Shown: piece after piece, positions 12,601 through 26,500 of the stretch | Layout of the letters: the number at the start of each line of letters is the position of its first letter | Position numbering within the stretch: position 1 is the stretch's first letter | Assembly (NCBI RefSeq): GCF_950023065.1 | Contig: NC_088679.1 | Location: 11,222,001-11,286,000 of the forward strand | Source of the DNA: Planococcus citri | Lineage: Eukaryota > Arthropoda > Insecta > Hemiptera > Pseudococcidae | Direction: 5' to 3' | Length of the DNA: 64,000 bases | Made by a program: the position numbers and the translations under genes | The notes under the pieces: model-generated | The model's input: the letters and a program-made list of their open reading frames with translations, nothing else | Database searches by the model: none | Told to the model about the DNA's origin: nothing

Positions 12601-15600
12601 ACATATTGAAACTTCAAAATACAAACAATCTCAAAAAATGCATTAAAATTTGAATTTGATCCAATCGTAGTACAAATTTAATGTTTGCATTATTGCATCC
12701 CATTTTTTTTTTTTTTTTGCAATTTTGACCTTTCAAACTAAATTTGGTTGTTGCTTCTTCGGATCAATTCAATTTCTAAGTGTGATTCACTTTTCATTCA
12801 TTCAACAAAAAATTGTACGAAATGACCTTTTTTTCAGAATTTCTTTATTTCGTGTAAACTTGATCACAAAATATTTTCTGTTAAGAATATAAAACAAAAT
12901 GTGCCCAATTTTAACTCGAAGCATGAAAAAAAAAACAAAAAAGTTCAGCGTAGTTTTCATCTTGATGTCGTATGAACGCAAAATAATATGATTTTTTAAT
13001 CATTTCCTCTCCTCTCCTCTTTCAACACTTTTCAGTTTTCTGGAATTATTCATTGTTTTGTTCATTATCACCGGAATAAATCAACTGAACTGAACGAAGT
13101 GCATGTTCAATTACTTACGTTCGGTTTCAAAATCGTCACGTTGTCGTTGGATGTGGAAACAACTCAACGTACAATTACATTTCGAATTTGCATAGCTTAA
13201 TTTTTGAAGGATACTGCGAACACGGTATCGTTCAACAGTGACATAATTCAAGCGTATAAATAGGTACAATCGTAACATATATTTCCGAAGGACTCGAAAC
13301 CGATTTCCTGAATAATTATTTACACTTCTTTTTTCTTTTGCAAATCGATAGATAGTAACATTGAAAAATTTAATTTCGATTGTGAAATTAAATTATTCCT
13401 GTGTGTGATATTTTACCTACTATACTACACATACCTGGGGAGTGTTATTATGATTAAATACATAGAGAATTTCGTTAGGCGTTGAAATTAATCAAAAACG
13501 ATCGAATAAATTATACGAGTACGAGTATTTTGTGTTTCCTTATAGTACGTTTTATTGGATTAATTTTTCAAAATTTGAATACTTACATTAATACAAAGTA
13601 ATTTCACGAGTGAAAAAAATCAATTTTATTACCTTTGCTCTAGTTGAGGTATCAGAATCCGTTATTTTCAATACATTCATGTCGCTATGATTTAAAATTT
13701 TACTCTTCGGTAATTTTCTATAATTTCCCTCCAAAGCAGATGGATAGAAAAAAATTTCCGACGAGTTCATCCTCATCAAATATATCTGGTTCGCTTCCCA
13801 TAAAATCCCATTCCACAGAGAGAGGAAAAAAAATAGTACCAACGTGGTTTTTATAATTTTTTTTTTATAATTTCAATCCACCATTTAGTAGCAAACGCGA
13901 ATTAAAAACTACAAACTAGCGAGTGTAAATTTTTAATGATTTGTTACCAGAAGAGACCGATGAGCGAATACACACCGGTATCTGAACCATTTAATAACCT
14001 TTCCCCTCCTCCCCCCTTACCGCTTCATCGTTCACTCTCTAACCGTTACGCGATGAGCTTTAAATAATAAAACACTCCAAGTTTTTACTCGAAATAAACG
14101 CAAAGCATTTCTCACTCGGTGCTTTTTCAATTTTTCTCAAGTATCGGGGTCTTTTCATTTACTAAGCAGATCTTTTTGTAGTTCACCTCGATGAGGAATA
14201 TTTTTCAATGAAGGGTTATAAAAAAAGAGTCCAACTGGGTCAACAGTGTTTTTTTTTTTCAAATGTTCCCTACAACAAGCTCATATTATGGGATGATTTT
14301 TAAAATATTTATTACGATTTTTTTTTTTTTGAAAAAGAAATACGAGAACGTTTACTCTTGTACCAGAGGCTTCTGATGAGCAGAGGCTAAATTATTATAT
14401 GTACGAGCAGCATCGTCGTCGAATGTAATATAGGAATTTCTAGGTCATTGTTGATGACATAGAGGAAAAGCGTGACTGAGTTTACATGGCACAAGGCACA
14501 CGTTAAGTTACACGAACAGGTAAAGATAGCTACCTTTGAAGGTGTCGTACTCGTACTATGTAGTATAAAGACAGAGAGAACCACGTACCCCTTACCCTCG
14601 CTCCTTAGTGTCATCTTTTGTTTATCAATTCATCTGTAAATTGACCGAAGCGCGTAAAGTGGCAAATCATGTTTTGTTCGGTATCTGAAAAGATTGATAT
14701 TTGGTGGTATTTTTAGCCTCTCTATGATCAGCCTATTGTACCCGATGGAAGTGGAAGTGGAAATTTTTCGCATTATCAAGCGTGTGCAGTGCACTCTGCA
14801 GTGCTTGTGCATGTGGCACATGGCACATGAGACACGAAGAAGTGAGGAGAGGACATGACCTTATGACATTTTTAGATAAAACTCGAGCTCGATCCGATTA
14901 CACCATTTTGTTATATTTTGTTACCATATAGCGATGTAGCTGAGATAATTTTTCGACTTGGCCTGCCGAATCGGGGTCGTGTAAATACCTGCTCCGAATC
15001 TTTTATCATCCATTGTGGTCTACGCGATATGAGATTTGCCATATTATACTCTTACTCGATTTTTTTTCATACACACATATAGCTTCGAGTTATTTGCATT
15101 ACTCGACGTAGAGGAAAGGTATTGTGTGTGGGTAACTTTGTACATGTACTTACGTACTCAAAGGAACAAAAAAGTCTCAGCTTTCGTTTAATTGGAAATT
15201 TGAAAAATTAACCTTTTTAATTGAATAGGTGTACTACGATGATTAGAAAGTATCTATTTGAACACGAGCCTCATCTCTGCTGTTCTCTATATAAGTAGGT
15301 ACTTATAATAAGTAAGAAATTCAGGTGAACGAAATGAAAAGTTGTACGGATTCCGAGCAGAGGTTTTTATTTCATTTTCAACTCGCTTGATTGACACATG
15401 ACACGATTTATGGGCTATACTACGGCAATTTATATAGGTTTTCAATTTTATAGGTTAATACGACTACTGACACTTTCTTCGGTGGTGATAAATTCACGTT
15501 TGTTGTGGTGTAGTGTGTGATGTGATATTATTATTCTACGGTGTGGTGTGGTGTGAGCAATTTATCTAAACGAAGCTTATAGGTACCTGAGTAATTACAC

Positions 15601-16441
15601 CTTCTAGTACGAGATCGGATTAAATTATATAGGAATTTGTACCCAGTCGCGCTTATATTATGAAGTATGTAGGTAAAGATACAGTCGATCCAGTTTAGGT
15701 GAAATTATCAATGAACGAGATACTACGAGCTGTTCTTAAGCGGTGTTATTAAATGGTAGTCGAGATTCGCACTTGGGAATATCGAGAGTTTTGCAGAAAT
15801 TCTCGTTTAACCCTGAATTCATTTAAGAGGAAATATTATAGCTGCTTGCTCGGCTTCAATTTTCATCTCCAGTGTAATTATTATTTGCAGCATTAGAAGC
15901 GACATTTGAACGATGTGGACGTGGAGTGTGGATGGTTATTGGTTAACAAGGCTGGCTACTTTCTTATGATATTCCTCTTCTCTGATTTCCACTCTTCCTG
16001 ATGGAAGACTTGTGTCGGGTTTTAACGCTAGTCGTGTAATTTTATTAACCCTTTTGGTGCATAAATGTGCCTAATTAAAGGAGGAATTTTTGAAATTTTT
16101 TTAAGAAATAAGGGTTAGTGAATGATTAATTTGAGGTTTTTGTGAGAAAATTACGTTTGAGATTGCGGTTCAATATCTACAAATTTTGAAAATTGAAGTG
16201 TTCCAGACTGATGTCATTGCGAATTCTTTGGACAAAGGAGCATCTCCCAACTGACAGAAATGTTTCTATCCTAATAAAGCTAAATTAAAGAAACATGCAA
16301 AAATATATGACATCAGCCAAGATTTCAGGTATTAAAGTGCACTTTTAAATTTTTGATGAATTTTTCAAAATCAAATTTGGGCCAAAAATAAGTAAGGGAA
16401 AATCAACATTTTTCTAAAAAGCTGAAAGTTGGCATAAAATA

Positions 16442-17906
16442 CGGTATGACACAAGAGTAGTGCTCGGTGGCTTTTATTTCCAAGTGGAAAGAGCTAGCGA
16501 AACGAATGAAGGAAGCGGCGTTGAGTAGGCAAAAATAAGGGATTTCAAAAGCGACCTTGAAAATTTCATGCCCCCCCCCTTCACAGGGTGTCCATAAATT
16601 GAAAAACCGGTTTGGTCAGAAAATTCAAACTGGTTTTTATTGGGCCAATGTATTCTACACACTAAGGCGATAAATACGTGTTATGAATTTTTTGAAACCG
16701 GTTAATAAATTTGCAACCAGTTGACAAAAAACATCCAAAAATTGTAGACAGAGAAAAAAGCTTGCAATAAAAGTTGTAGAGCGTGAAAAATGACACAATT
16801 CTGTCTTGTCACATTTTGAAACCGGTTTATTGGTTCGTATTTAGCAACCAGTTTTTGACAATCGCCTAAAAATTGGAGATGGAGAAAAAAAGCTTGAAAG
16901 AGAAGTTGTAGAACGTAAAAAATTGAACCATTTTTGCTGATTGGATTTCGAAACCGGTTCATTAATTTGCAACCAGTTATCAAAAATTACCTAAAAATTG
17001 GAGATAGAGAAAAAAGTTTGGAACAAAAGTTGTGGGGCGTGAAAAATTACACAATTCTGTTCAATCACATTTTGAAACCGGTTCATTGGTTCGCATTTAG
17101 AAACCAGTTTTTGACAATTACCTAAAAATTGAAGATTGAGAAAAAAGCCTGAAACAAAAGTTGTGCAGGGTAAAAAATTGAACTATTTTTGGTGATTGGA
17201 TTTTGTAAATCGCTAATTAATTTGCAACTAGGTAATTTTTGATGGCTTGCTACGAATTAATGAACTGGTTCTAAAATCTGATCAGCAAAAATAGTTCAAT
17301 TTTTCACACTCTACAACTCATGTTTCATCATGTTTCAAGCTTTTTTCTCTATCCCTAATTTTTAGGTAATTTTTGATAACTGGTTGCAAATTAATGAACC
17401 AGTTTCAAAATCTGATCAATGAAAATGATTCAATTTTTCAAGCTCTACAACTCTTGTTTCAAACTTTTTTCTCTATCTTCAATTTTTAGGCGATTGTCTC
17501 AAACTGGTTGCTAAATTCGAACCAATGAACCAGTTTCAAAATGTGATTAGACAGAATTGTGTAATTTTTCACGCTCTACAACTTTTGTTTCAAGCGTTTT
17601 TCTCTGTCTACAATTTTTGGGTGTTTTTTGTCAACTGGTTGCAAATTAATGAACCGGTTTCAAAAAATTCATATCAGGATTTTGTCGCCTTAATGTGTAG
17701 AACACATTGGCCCAATAAAAACCAGTTTGAATTTTTTGGCCAAACCGGTTTTTAAATTTGTGAACACCTTGTGCATGGGCATGAAATTTTCAAGGTCGCT
17801 TATGAAAGCCCTTATTTTTCCCTACTCAACGCCGTTTCATTCATTTCGCTTGCTCTTTCCACTTGGAAATGAAAGCCACCGAGCACTACTTTTGTGTCAT
17901 ACTGTA
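16442..17906. mobile_element. Large foldback element, about 1.46 kb, with internal dimeric tandem repeats
   Basis: The left arm begins CGGTATGACACAAGAGTAGT and continues through TGCTCGGTGG, TTCCAAGTGGAAAGAG, AAACTGGTTTTTATTGGGCC and a run of AACCGGTT-containing units. The right arm is the inverse, ending GTGTCATACTGTAG. The symmetry centre lies near 17238. In the left arm GAAACCGG occurs at 16694, 16818, 16950 and 17074 (spacings 124, 132, 124), with alternating A-type (ATTAATTTGCAACCAG) and B-type (ATTGGTTCGxATTTAG) units, so the higher-order period is about 256 bp. Arms are roughly 670-800 bp and similar throughout by eye. It encodes no protein. Transcribed as part of intron 1 it would fold into a very long hairpin. 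Confidence 0.85.
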
Positions 17907-20900
17907 GTAAGAGTAACGGTCCAGTTTTTTTACCCTCTCTAGTCCCCCCCCCCAATTTTGTGAAAAATAATATTTTTTTAGGTTTCTGCTTTTGTTTAAA
18001 ACGGCGGTACATTTTTTTCAATATGTTTCACTCTTGAAATTATAGCTTGAAAAATAAAATTTCTCGTCAATTCGTTGACAAATTGGAGGAGAGGGGGATT
18101 TTTTTCACATGTTCGTCTACACATTGGTAAAATATCTCAAAAGTGCAAAATTTTCCATTTTTTAGGTTTCTGATGGTATTTTTGCAATAAGTGTAAAACT
18201 TGTATTCTTTTTTCTCGAAAATGGGAAAAAAATGCCAGTCCAATTTTTCGATATGTTATCTTACATGAAAAGGACTAAAACTGAGATTTTTTTCAGAATT
18301 TACACCCATGAAGATCATGGTTATATTTAAATTATAAGTTTTTAAATTGATTTTTTTTAGGTTTTTGAAAGTGGCAACACTGATTTTGACATCATTCGTC
18401 GATAACTCTCTCAAAGTACTACAATTTGAAAAAAAGTTCAAAACTCTATATCACGTACAACCGGAGAAATTTGCAACTAAAATTTTCCATTTTCGGCCAT
18501 TTTGGAGAACTTTTAAGCTCCATACTCCGCCAAAAAAAATTGAAAAAAATATGTTTGATTTGCGTCATTTGTCATTGTTTGATGATCTCTACCCATGATC
18601 TGATTTTTAAAAAAATAGGAAGGCCCCTCGTGCAGAAATCCGCTGATTTGACATGGAATGGAATGACCCAATTTACCTTGAACATCATTTCAAAAAAAAA
18701 ATGCAATTTTTCTAATTTTTAAATTTTTTTTTTCAATTTCTCAAGCAAGCCTCAATTTATTCCATTTTTATAATATTTTTGTAGTTTTGTACCTATTTTT
18801 AAAAATAGCTCTTGTGTTCGATAATTTTTTTAAATTCAAAAACCACAATTCCCGAACACCCTGTACTTCAGGTACCTTCATAATACCACATGTAAACATC
18901 GAGTATTTAGCATTTCGGCGTCATTTATATGTGTACATCTAGATGTATCAATGTACATAATTAATCCAGTCCGACCGAGCAGCAACACTCGACAAATCAC
19001 GTCTGGTATCATTACATATCGAAAAATTACAAGACAATAACATTCAATTAACAACCTCGGCTCTCGGGACACATTCCAAAGCTTATCATTTATATTGAAT
19101 CATTGCCATAGAAGGCAAAGGTTATAGGTAATAGTGAACATTATACACTCGAACATCGCGTCGTCGTCGCCACCAAGTCAATACTACACAATAAGGAAAA
19201 CCTAACGTAATATTTCATATATCAAAAAGCAAATGAATACTTATTTATGCAAAACATACATATAAAAATGTACAAGATACTACAGTAATTATTTTCTTCA
19301 TTTTTTTTTCAAAAAAAGAAGAAAAAAAGAGTGTAATATATGTATTTAACATCAAAGCATACACCTAATAAAGAAAAGAAAAAAGTCATCTCTCTATGAC
19401 ATAATTTAAAAAACCGATAACTCGGTCAACTAGCTATAGCACACTACACGTAATCTTAAATTTCACTTAGTCATATCCAATTTGAAAAATTTTTCGCCAA
19501 GTAATCCTAAACCGTGAAATCAACATAGGGTCTACTCTATCGAACTAGAGAAGCAATGTCCTACAGTCCTACATTGCCATTTCACCACAATCAATACCCA
19601 CCAAGTACCTACAAACCGAGTGTGATAATACACCGAGATTCTACGTGCATCGCCATAAGTATCACGTAACATTACACACAAAGGCAACGAGGTTATCATT
19701 CGTCAATACCTCTGTCTCTCTCTTAATTCTCATCACTGCACTAGGTACTCACTCAAACATTGGCCAGCTTCACCAATCACCACGCGGTGATATTTTTTCA
19801 ACTCATTAATTAGCCAATCTCATCTTCATCGCTATATCGTTTAGTACCTACGTATGTACTTGGTTGAAATTGAAACTGAAAGGAAAATTAATCGATTATG
19901 CTCGAGGCTCAAGCTCATACACAACTACAAGCAGCCCGCGATACTTGGAATGCAAATTTTACCTCCGGAGTTGAAACTGAGATGAGTATTAAATTGCTCG
20001 AATGTGCTATTAGCTGCTCTACCGAGTAGTACTTTCGATTATTGAATCATTTTAACGTTGTTGCTTGAATATACTAATATTGTGTACACCCGGTAGAGAG
20101 AATGAAGACCGCGGCGAGATTAGATTAGCAGCTTGATCACGTTTACATAATGATATCATCGGTAAACGTATAGTACAATGTTATACAGGGTGGACCATTC
20201 GTAATAGGTAGTTTTAAAATTTTCAAGTTGCATAAAAGAAGATTCGGAGACTTGTGGTGGGATTCTAGGAACATGCGTTGGGTTCCTCAAACTTTAAAGT
20301 ATTAATTCAAGTTTTTCTATTGATCAAAAACTCTGTAGTGATCTTTGAGTTATAAAAGAAATGATGAAAAATGAAAAAAAAAAATTGAAAAAAGTTTGAA
20401 AATAGAATTGAAACAAATAAATATTGAGAAAAAAATTGTAAAAAAATGAGAAAAAAAATCAAACTTGAGAACGAATAATTATAGGTATCCTTTCTTTTAA
20501 TATCACGATTTGTTTTAAAATACCAGCTTTATGTACTCTTCGCACTTCTCATCAAGAACCTTCATCTCAAAAATTTTTCGACAGCAGCATGATTTTTTGG
20601 AAAAAAGTTTAACCAAATTTTAATGTGAATTTTGGCATAAAACTTTGAAAGGGATCCTCTCATGCTACAAGTGAGGAACGTTTTCAAATTTTTTGAAAAT
20701 TATAGGGCAACATTTTAAAACTCGTGTTTTGGAAAAAAATTAATTTTTCTTCCTTTCCACATCTCTTATTCAAGAACTCTTTTTTGTGAGGGAGAGGAGG
20801 AGGGGAGATCTACCTCAGAATTTTAGAAATGGATTCGAGAGAAACAAACAGTTTTAAATTAACTCAATAATTTCAAGAAATTTTTATTTCACCCCCCCCT

Positions 20901-20950
20901 TCTTTCCATTATTATTTTTTCATTTTTTGAGCAAAAGAATCAAAGTACAA

Positions 20951-21496
20951 CAGGGTGTTTACCAGATTGTGTAAGTCAAGAAAAAGGTCGCGAAATTCGA
21001 GAAAAAGGTCGCGAAAGTCAAGCAAAAGGTCGCGAAAGTCGAGAAAAAGGTCGCGAAAGTTGAGAAAGAGGTCGCGAAAGTCAAGAAAAAGGTCGCGAAA
21101 GTTGAGAAAAAGGTCGCGAAAGTTGAGAAAAAGGTCGCAAAAGTTGAGAAAAAGGTCGCGAAAGCCAAGAAAAAGGTCGCGAAAGCCAAGAAAAAGGTCG
21201 CGAAAGTTGAGAAAAAGGTCACGATTTTCCTCAGAAATCACTAAAAATCGTCCCGACTTCCAATTTTTTCATATTTAGTTTTATACATTTTTTATGTAAC
21301 ATGGCAACTATTGAAAGTTGGTCACACTCCCCCCCCCCTCCCTCCCAAGTGTGAATTTTATTGGGAAAACCGTTTTTTTTTGTTTTGTTTTTTGTTAAAA
21401 AATGGGAAGCACTGGGTAGGTACCGAGAAAAAAAGTTGCGAAAAAGGGTCGCTAAAAGTCGCAATTTTTGAATATCAAATTTTGGTAGACACCCTG
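20951..21496. mobile_element. CAGGGTGT-ended TIR element carrying a minisatellite
   Basis: The left end CAGGGTGTTTACCA (20951) and right end TGGTAGACACCCTG (ending 21496) are inverted with one mismatch. The interior contains the GGTCGC array and, near the right end, a related GGGTCGCTAAAAGTCGC, which suggests the array expanded from a sequence of the element itself. No clean target duplication (TACAA versus TACAG). No protein coding. Confidence 0.65.
20974..21224. repeat. Minisatellite, exact 21-bp unit, 11 full copies plus partial ends
   Basis: Unit AGGTCGCGAAAGTTGAGAAAA starts at 20985 and repeats every 21 bp with 0-5 substitutions. Because 21 is a multiple of 3, all frames stay open: + gives a repeating RKRSRKL, - gives RDLFLNF. 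These are periodicity artefacts inside intron 1. Confidence 0.95.
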
Positions 21497-23434
21497 TACA
21501 GATTTAAAAAGTTGGAAGTAAAATTTCATGTCAAATTCAATATTGAGAAAAATTTTGATTTTTTTTACCCACTCTCCCTTTCACATGAGAGCAGATTGAA
21601 TTTTTAAGGCAAAAATAACTCGACGAAATTGATTTTTAAGGATCTACATTCACGCATTTTAGATTTGAAGATCCAAAATCGCACATTTTAAGTCACGTAG
21701 ATATGTCGACAATTTTAATATGTATTATTTACAAAAATTGCCATCGTCACCCTTCTTCCTTTAAATTTAGGTGTTTCAAAATTTAATTCAACTGTAAAAA
21801 AATCAGAACTAGGTACTCGTTCTCATTCTTTTTTGAAACAACTTATCTTTTAAATTTTACTAATATCACTATAAATGTTCCACCCTTCGCTTATCTATTT
21901 GTTAAGCAAGGTAATTGAGGTACTTTTAGAAAACCAGATAAAACTTACATGATTTTGTTATTGGCTAAATACATTTACAGCGCTATTACTGCGCGTAAAT
22001 CTACTGCATACACATTATTAGGATTAAGTATGAGCTCAACTTTCCAACGTCAACAAAAATAATCACTTTCATTATGAAAAAAACAAGGCTTAATGAAATT
22101 TCCAACTCATGAGCCACTTACTCGTGCTAATATTTAGACAAATAATAACACCGATATCGTTTATCGCCTTCATCTTGTGCAATGGTACCTAAATTGAAAG
22201 ATAAATAAATAAAAATAAACTATTCATCGGAAATCAGAGACGGAGAGAAATTTCAAATACTACAAAGTTAGGTAATCGGTTTCAAAAAATGAAAAAAATC
22301 AAGAACTGGAGAAACAATGCAGTATTTTAGCGTATGGTAGTCAAAGGATTGGAAGAAAAGTTATCTTTTGAAAGATTAATTGGTTTCCTGGTTGGTCAGT
22401 AAGCTTGAATGACCTCTGATTAAAGGTCAATTCATATTATCCGAAGTTTCGAGGTCTGTAAGCGAAACATGGATGATTTTATTGAAATTTTCCATCGAAG
22501 GTATTTGTGATTATTAATTAGATAAGAGAACCTTTTGAACTGACACTCTCTGAATTAAAAAAAAAACAAGTCAGATAAAAAAAAAAATGTCATAAAATCC
22601 TGGTAACTAAAATTTTGAAAACCAACGTTCATTTTTGGGGTTTCAACAAATTTTTGAAAATTTAAAAATTCAAATAAAGCTACTTTTATAGTGTGAATTT
22701 TTTTATAAAAGAAGTACCTACATTGTGGATTTTTTTTCAAATTTCAAAGTGTGAATAATTATTTCATTTTAACCCTCTTCCCTCCAAACTTCGAAAATCA
22801 TCTATAGGGTACCTAAAGTACCAATTAAGGCTCGCCATGCCAGTTGAGATTCAGTCATCAATTGGGAGTGATACTGAACAAAAATTATGGATAATTTTGT
22901 CATATAAGTATTTAGTATATATGTAGTTCTAAAAATAATTTTTGGCCAAATTATCCAAATAAAAATTCCTGTTGGTAATTTTTTCCAATTATAAAAATCA
23001 AAATCACTCTCCCTTTCTCACTCTCAGTTGAAAAATTTCTTTTTGGAATCCCTTCTGATGACCTCTCTAGTGAGCCTGGAAAACCAACTACATACCTACT
23101 TTGAAAATGCTGAATGTCATGCACCTCACCTGCTATTATCTATTAAGGATGTTAAAATAGTGCAGCATTGGTGGCCGGGTTAAATGCATAGGTAAATGGT
23201 TCAAGAGTACGACGATGGTGGAATTGATAAGGCTTCCATTTAGTAGCAATAGGCATGAGGTATTCGCGTCGCCTAATTATCATCGCGGTGCGTTAATATC
23301 TAACTAAAATTTATTATACATAATATCAGCTATAGGTATATAAGTTAGAATCGTGTACGTATAGCAAAGGTATAACGTATAATTTTTGTATTTGTGTATT
23401 TATCTCTCTAACGTTTGTGTGTATTTTTATCCAG

Positions 23435-23533
23435 GCGACGAAGAGAGGACAACGGGAAAGCGATTTGGAGCGTATACAAGATCTTTTCCCTAATGACTGT
23501 CTGAGATTATACGACACAGAAGCTCTAACAATG
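23435..23533 (+). CDS. Internal exon 2 of the ARHGAP20-like gene (linker or C-terminal DH helix)
   Basis: Phase 0-0 exon of 33 codons between acceptor GTATTTTTATCCAG and donor ATG|GTAAGT. The peptide starts ATKRGQRESDLERIQDLFPN and ends LRLYDTEALTM. It is strongly charged and helical at first, then reads like the DH-PH connecting region, where the final DH helix runs into the PH domain. Codon usage is balanced and GC is clearly above the flanking intron. The competing minus-strand frame across 23326-23517 lacks protein-like composition and is a shadow. No function can be read from this exon alone; it is supported by splice signals and phase agreement with both neighbours. Confidence 0.8.
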
Positions 23534-26500
23534 GTAAGTGCTGCATCTCTATTCTCTCTCTAGACACACATTATCAAGTTATTATTAAAAAAAAAGTACA
23601 ACAACGTATATCCTTATCAGTTACACTATACTTCGGTTACGCCACTAAATATGGTCTATGATGCATTCATCCTTGTTTAAAAATGCACGTGTAGAGTACC
23701 TAGATGTGTTTTAATTGATACATGTACCTGGGTAAGAAACTACATACAAAAATATACGTAAACAAGTAGTATAGTGCACATATTATGTACATCTCGTACA
23801 AGAAACAATAATAATCCGTTACTCAATGTGGGGCAGAAGGTAACATTACTTACAAGAGTTTACAACTATTAAACGAGTAATTGTTAATTGTAATAATGTA
23901 ACCGGCGTGTGCCTGCGTAACGATCTAAAGGTGCCATTTATAGGTGTTGTTTACGTTTACCTATATATTTTTCTCGAAAGATTTTACAATTATATTTACC
24001 TACATATCTAAATTTATAAACGTGTCCGGAATGTGTGCAATATTGTACACGAGTAGGAGTATTTCAGCTAGACATAGAGACTAGAGTCACTTTAATGTTA
24101 CCTTATATTTGCACCCTCACTCTCACTTATACAGAAAATCGCAAAGTAAACACCTCTAGCTCTTTTTATCCTTTCGTCTGAAAATCATTATTTATACATT
24201 TTGAATTGAATCCAAAGTGGCGCGATTTTTTCGACCTTTCAATAATACATTTTAAAGGTTTCAAAAAAAGGTGCCATTTATTGATGTAAGAGGATAAGAG
24301 AAACAACCAGGCAAATACAACTATTAATCCTGTAGTAGATTTTCCATCCTTTTAGAGATGCATTTCTATAATACTATACTGGTGCTAGATATCTTTATTT
24401 TGTACCTACTCGTGTACTCTTATCTGTGAAATGGAAGCTGTGGCATGAAGGATGACATTCGATAATTCATTTAAAATGTGTGGATGTGGAAGAATAAAGG
24501 CTCCATTCTCTATAGGCCTATGCACACTGTGTTTGTGTAGTCGGTTTCGAAAAGTAGTCTGGACATCCTGGAACCTCTCACCTGTGTTGTGCTCACCTGT
24601 GCTGCCTATATTGGCGCGTGGATGTTTGATGTTGTTTGATGGGAAATTGATGGTGGGTTCGATTATAAATTTTTTAAGGGATGGTATTATTTTGCATAAA
24701 TGATATACTTAAGTACCTAGTTTCGAGTTGATTTCAGCTTTTCACGCGTTTTTATTTTTTTTTCAAGTGGTGAGGGAGGGAAAAGGGATAGATTTTCTTG
24801 AAAATTTTCAATTTTTTTTTTTTGAATTCGTAGCTTTAGGGTTAGTTTTTCAATACTTGAATGAAATCAAATGGATGAAATTTTTACTCAATTCTAAAAT
24901 TGAAAAAGAAATGGAATACCCTTTTTGATTTATTTATGTTTTTTTCTGTATTTTTCGTGATCCAGAATTCCAGAAAATTAATATTTTAAAAATGGGAATG
25001 AAAAATTTGAGTACATGGATCAGAAATTAATGGGAAAAAAATTGAAATAAAGAAAAATATAGGCTGTAATCAGTAATTTATTTTCCTGTGTGTTTTTTTC
25101 AAAAAAAAACAACAACAGTAAGTACTATTCTTGTGCAAAAAAAAAAAATAAATACTTACTTATTGAGATTTTTTTTATTCAATTACCTCAATTTTTGAAA
25201 AAAAAGTAAAACTACTTTCCTACCTGTTTATTTCTTACATTTTTTTTCAATTTGCTAATCATCCTCTGCATAAGTGAAGAGAAACGGGGGGGGGGGGAAT
25301 CAAAAAATCAGTCATAGCCCCATTTTGGCAACCTAAATTGCAAAATCAAAGCTCAGGATTTTTTCCTTACTGCATTTCGTTTCCTTCTTAAATAATTCAA
25401 TGCGATTAATTTTTTCAGCAGGGAAGTATGGTGACGTTTTGAGAATTTGCTCCCTCTCTCTCTCCCTCCTTCCTCCTTCAGGGCATCTTTTCTTCTCTCA
25501 TCTATCATGATGATTTTTTACCTTCCAAGAAAAGAAAAAAATTGAAAATTTGAAGGAAGGAAACGGAAAATGTCGAAATTACTTACCTAGGGGAGTAAAA
25601 TGACCCCTTAAAAATTTTCCGACCTTTCCCATTCGTCCTTTACCTCTTATCATGATAATTGAGTTCATCTGGCTTAAGCTGAACCCTTTGAGTATGATTG
25701 GAAAATCTGAAAGAAATGAAAACTACAAGTAGGCATGTGGAATAAAATTTATTTGGAATTTTCTGTCCATTCCCCTTCCTTCTTTCACCCCTCATGGTAA
25801 TTTGGTGGATATTTCCGTGGACGTGGCGAAAAAAAGTTTTAAGTAGGTACCTTACCAAGTGAGTAAAATGAAATTATGCATTCAGAATTCTCCTCCTCCC
25901 TCTTTCTCGATTATGAGAATAGCGAATCTTCAAGGAGATAAGAGCTAGAATAATCGAAAAATTTGAAGAAAAAAAATCAAAATAATTTTGAAAGTACTAC
26001 TGAACTAGAATAAAATCAAGCATCCAAAATTTTTCTCCCTTTTCTGCTTTTCTTCATCACGATTCGAAAAATCAATAAATCTTTCGATTAATTTTCACTG
26101 TCCTTGAATTTAGACTAATTATTGTGAATAATTCATCAAGCCTTGAAACTTTTTTGCCTAATCGAAGTAAAACGATAAATTTTTTCAGTAAGTAATTTTT
26201 GAATCAAATTCTGCTTAGAAAAACAATTTTTGTCAGTTTTTATTGTTTTTTGGAGAAAAAAAACATTTTTTAAAAAGTAGGTACGTCTTATTCAAATGTT
26301 TATATTCCTACTTTGAAAAAAAAATTAAGTACAAGTACCTGCAATAATTTTCATTTTTTTTTTTTTTTTCATCTAAAAACTTTCAAAAATTAAGCTGGTA
26401 GATTTCAGTAGGGCTTATAACCTTTTAGAAGAATTTTTTCACATTTATATTTTCAAAAGTTTCATCAGAGTTGTTTTTTCGCGTTTATTTTTCACTTTAG

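Larger units (their letters stand above)
9700..23434 (+). other. Intron 1 of the ARHGAP20-like gene
   Basis: 13,735 bp between donor GTAAGA and acceptor ATCCAG. It holds the large foldback element 16442-17906 and the minisatellite-bearing element 20951-21496. Between 9700 and 16441 I see only AT-rich sequence with homopolymer runs (C-runs near 10821 and 11116, G-run near 11911) and a GGTGT microsatellite near 15541. 17907-20950 contains poly-T-rich unique sequence and ends of CAGGGTG-type repeats (CACCCTG near 18858, CAGGGTGG near 20185). 21497-23434 shows no further feature. Confidence 0.75.

Noticed and set aside
20912..21278. RS-like + frame and hydrophobic - frame
   Set aside because: Both come from the exact 21-bp repeat, which keeps frames open; no start context, splice support or non-repeat domain.
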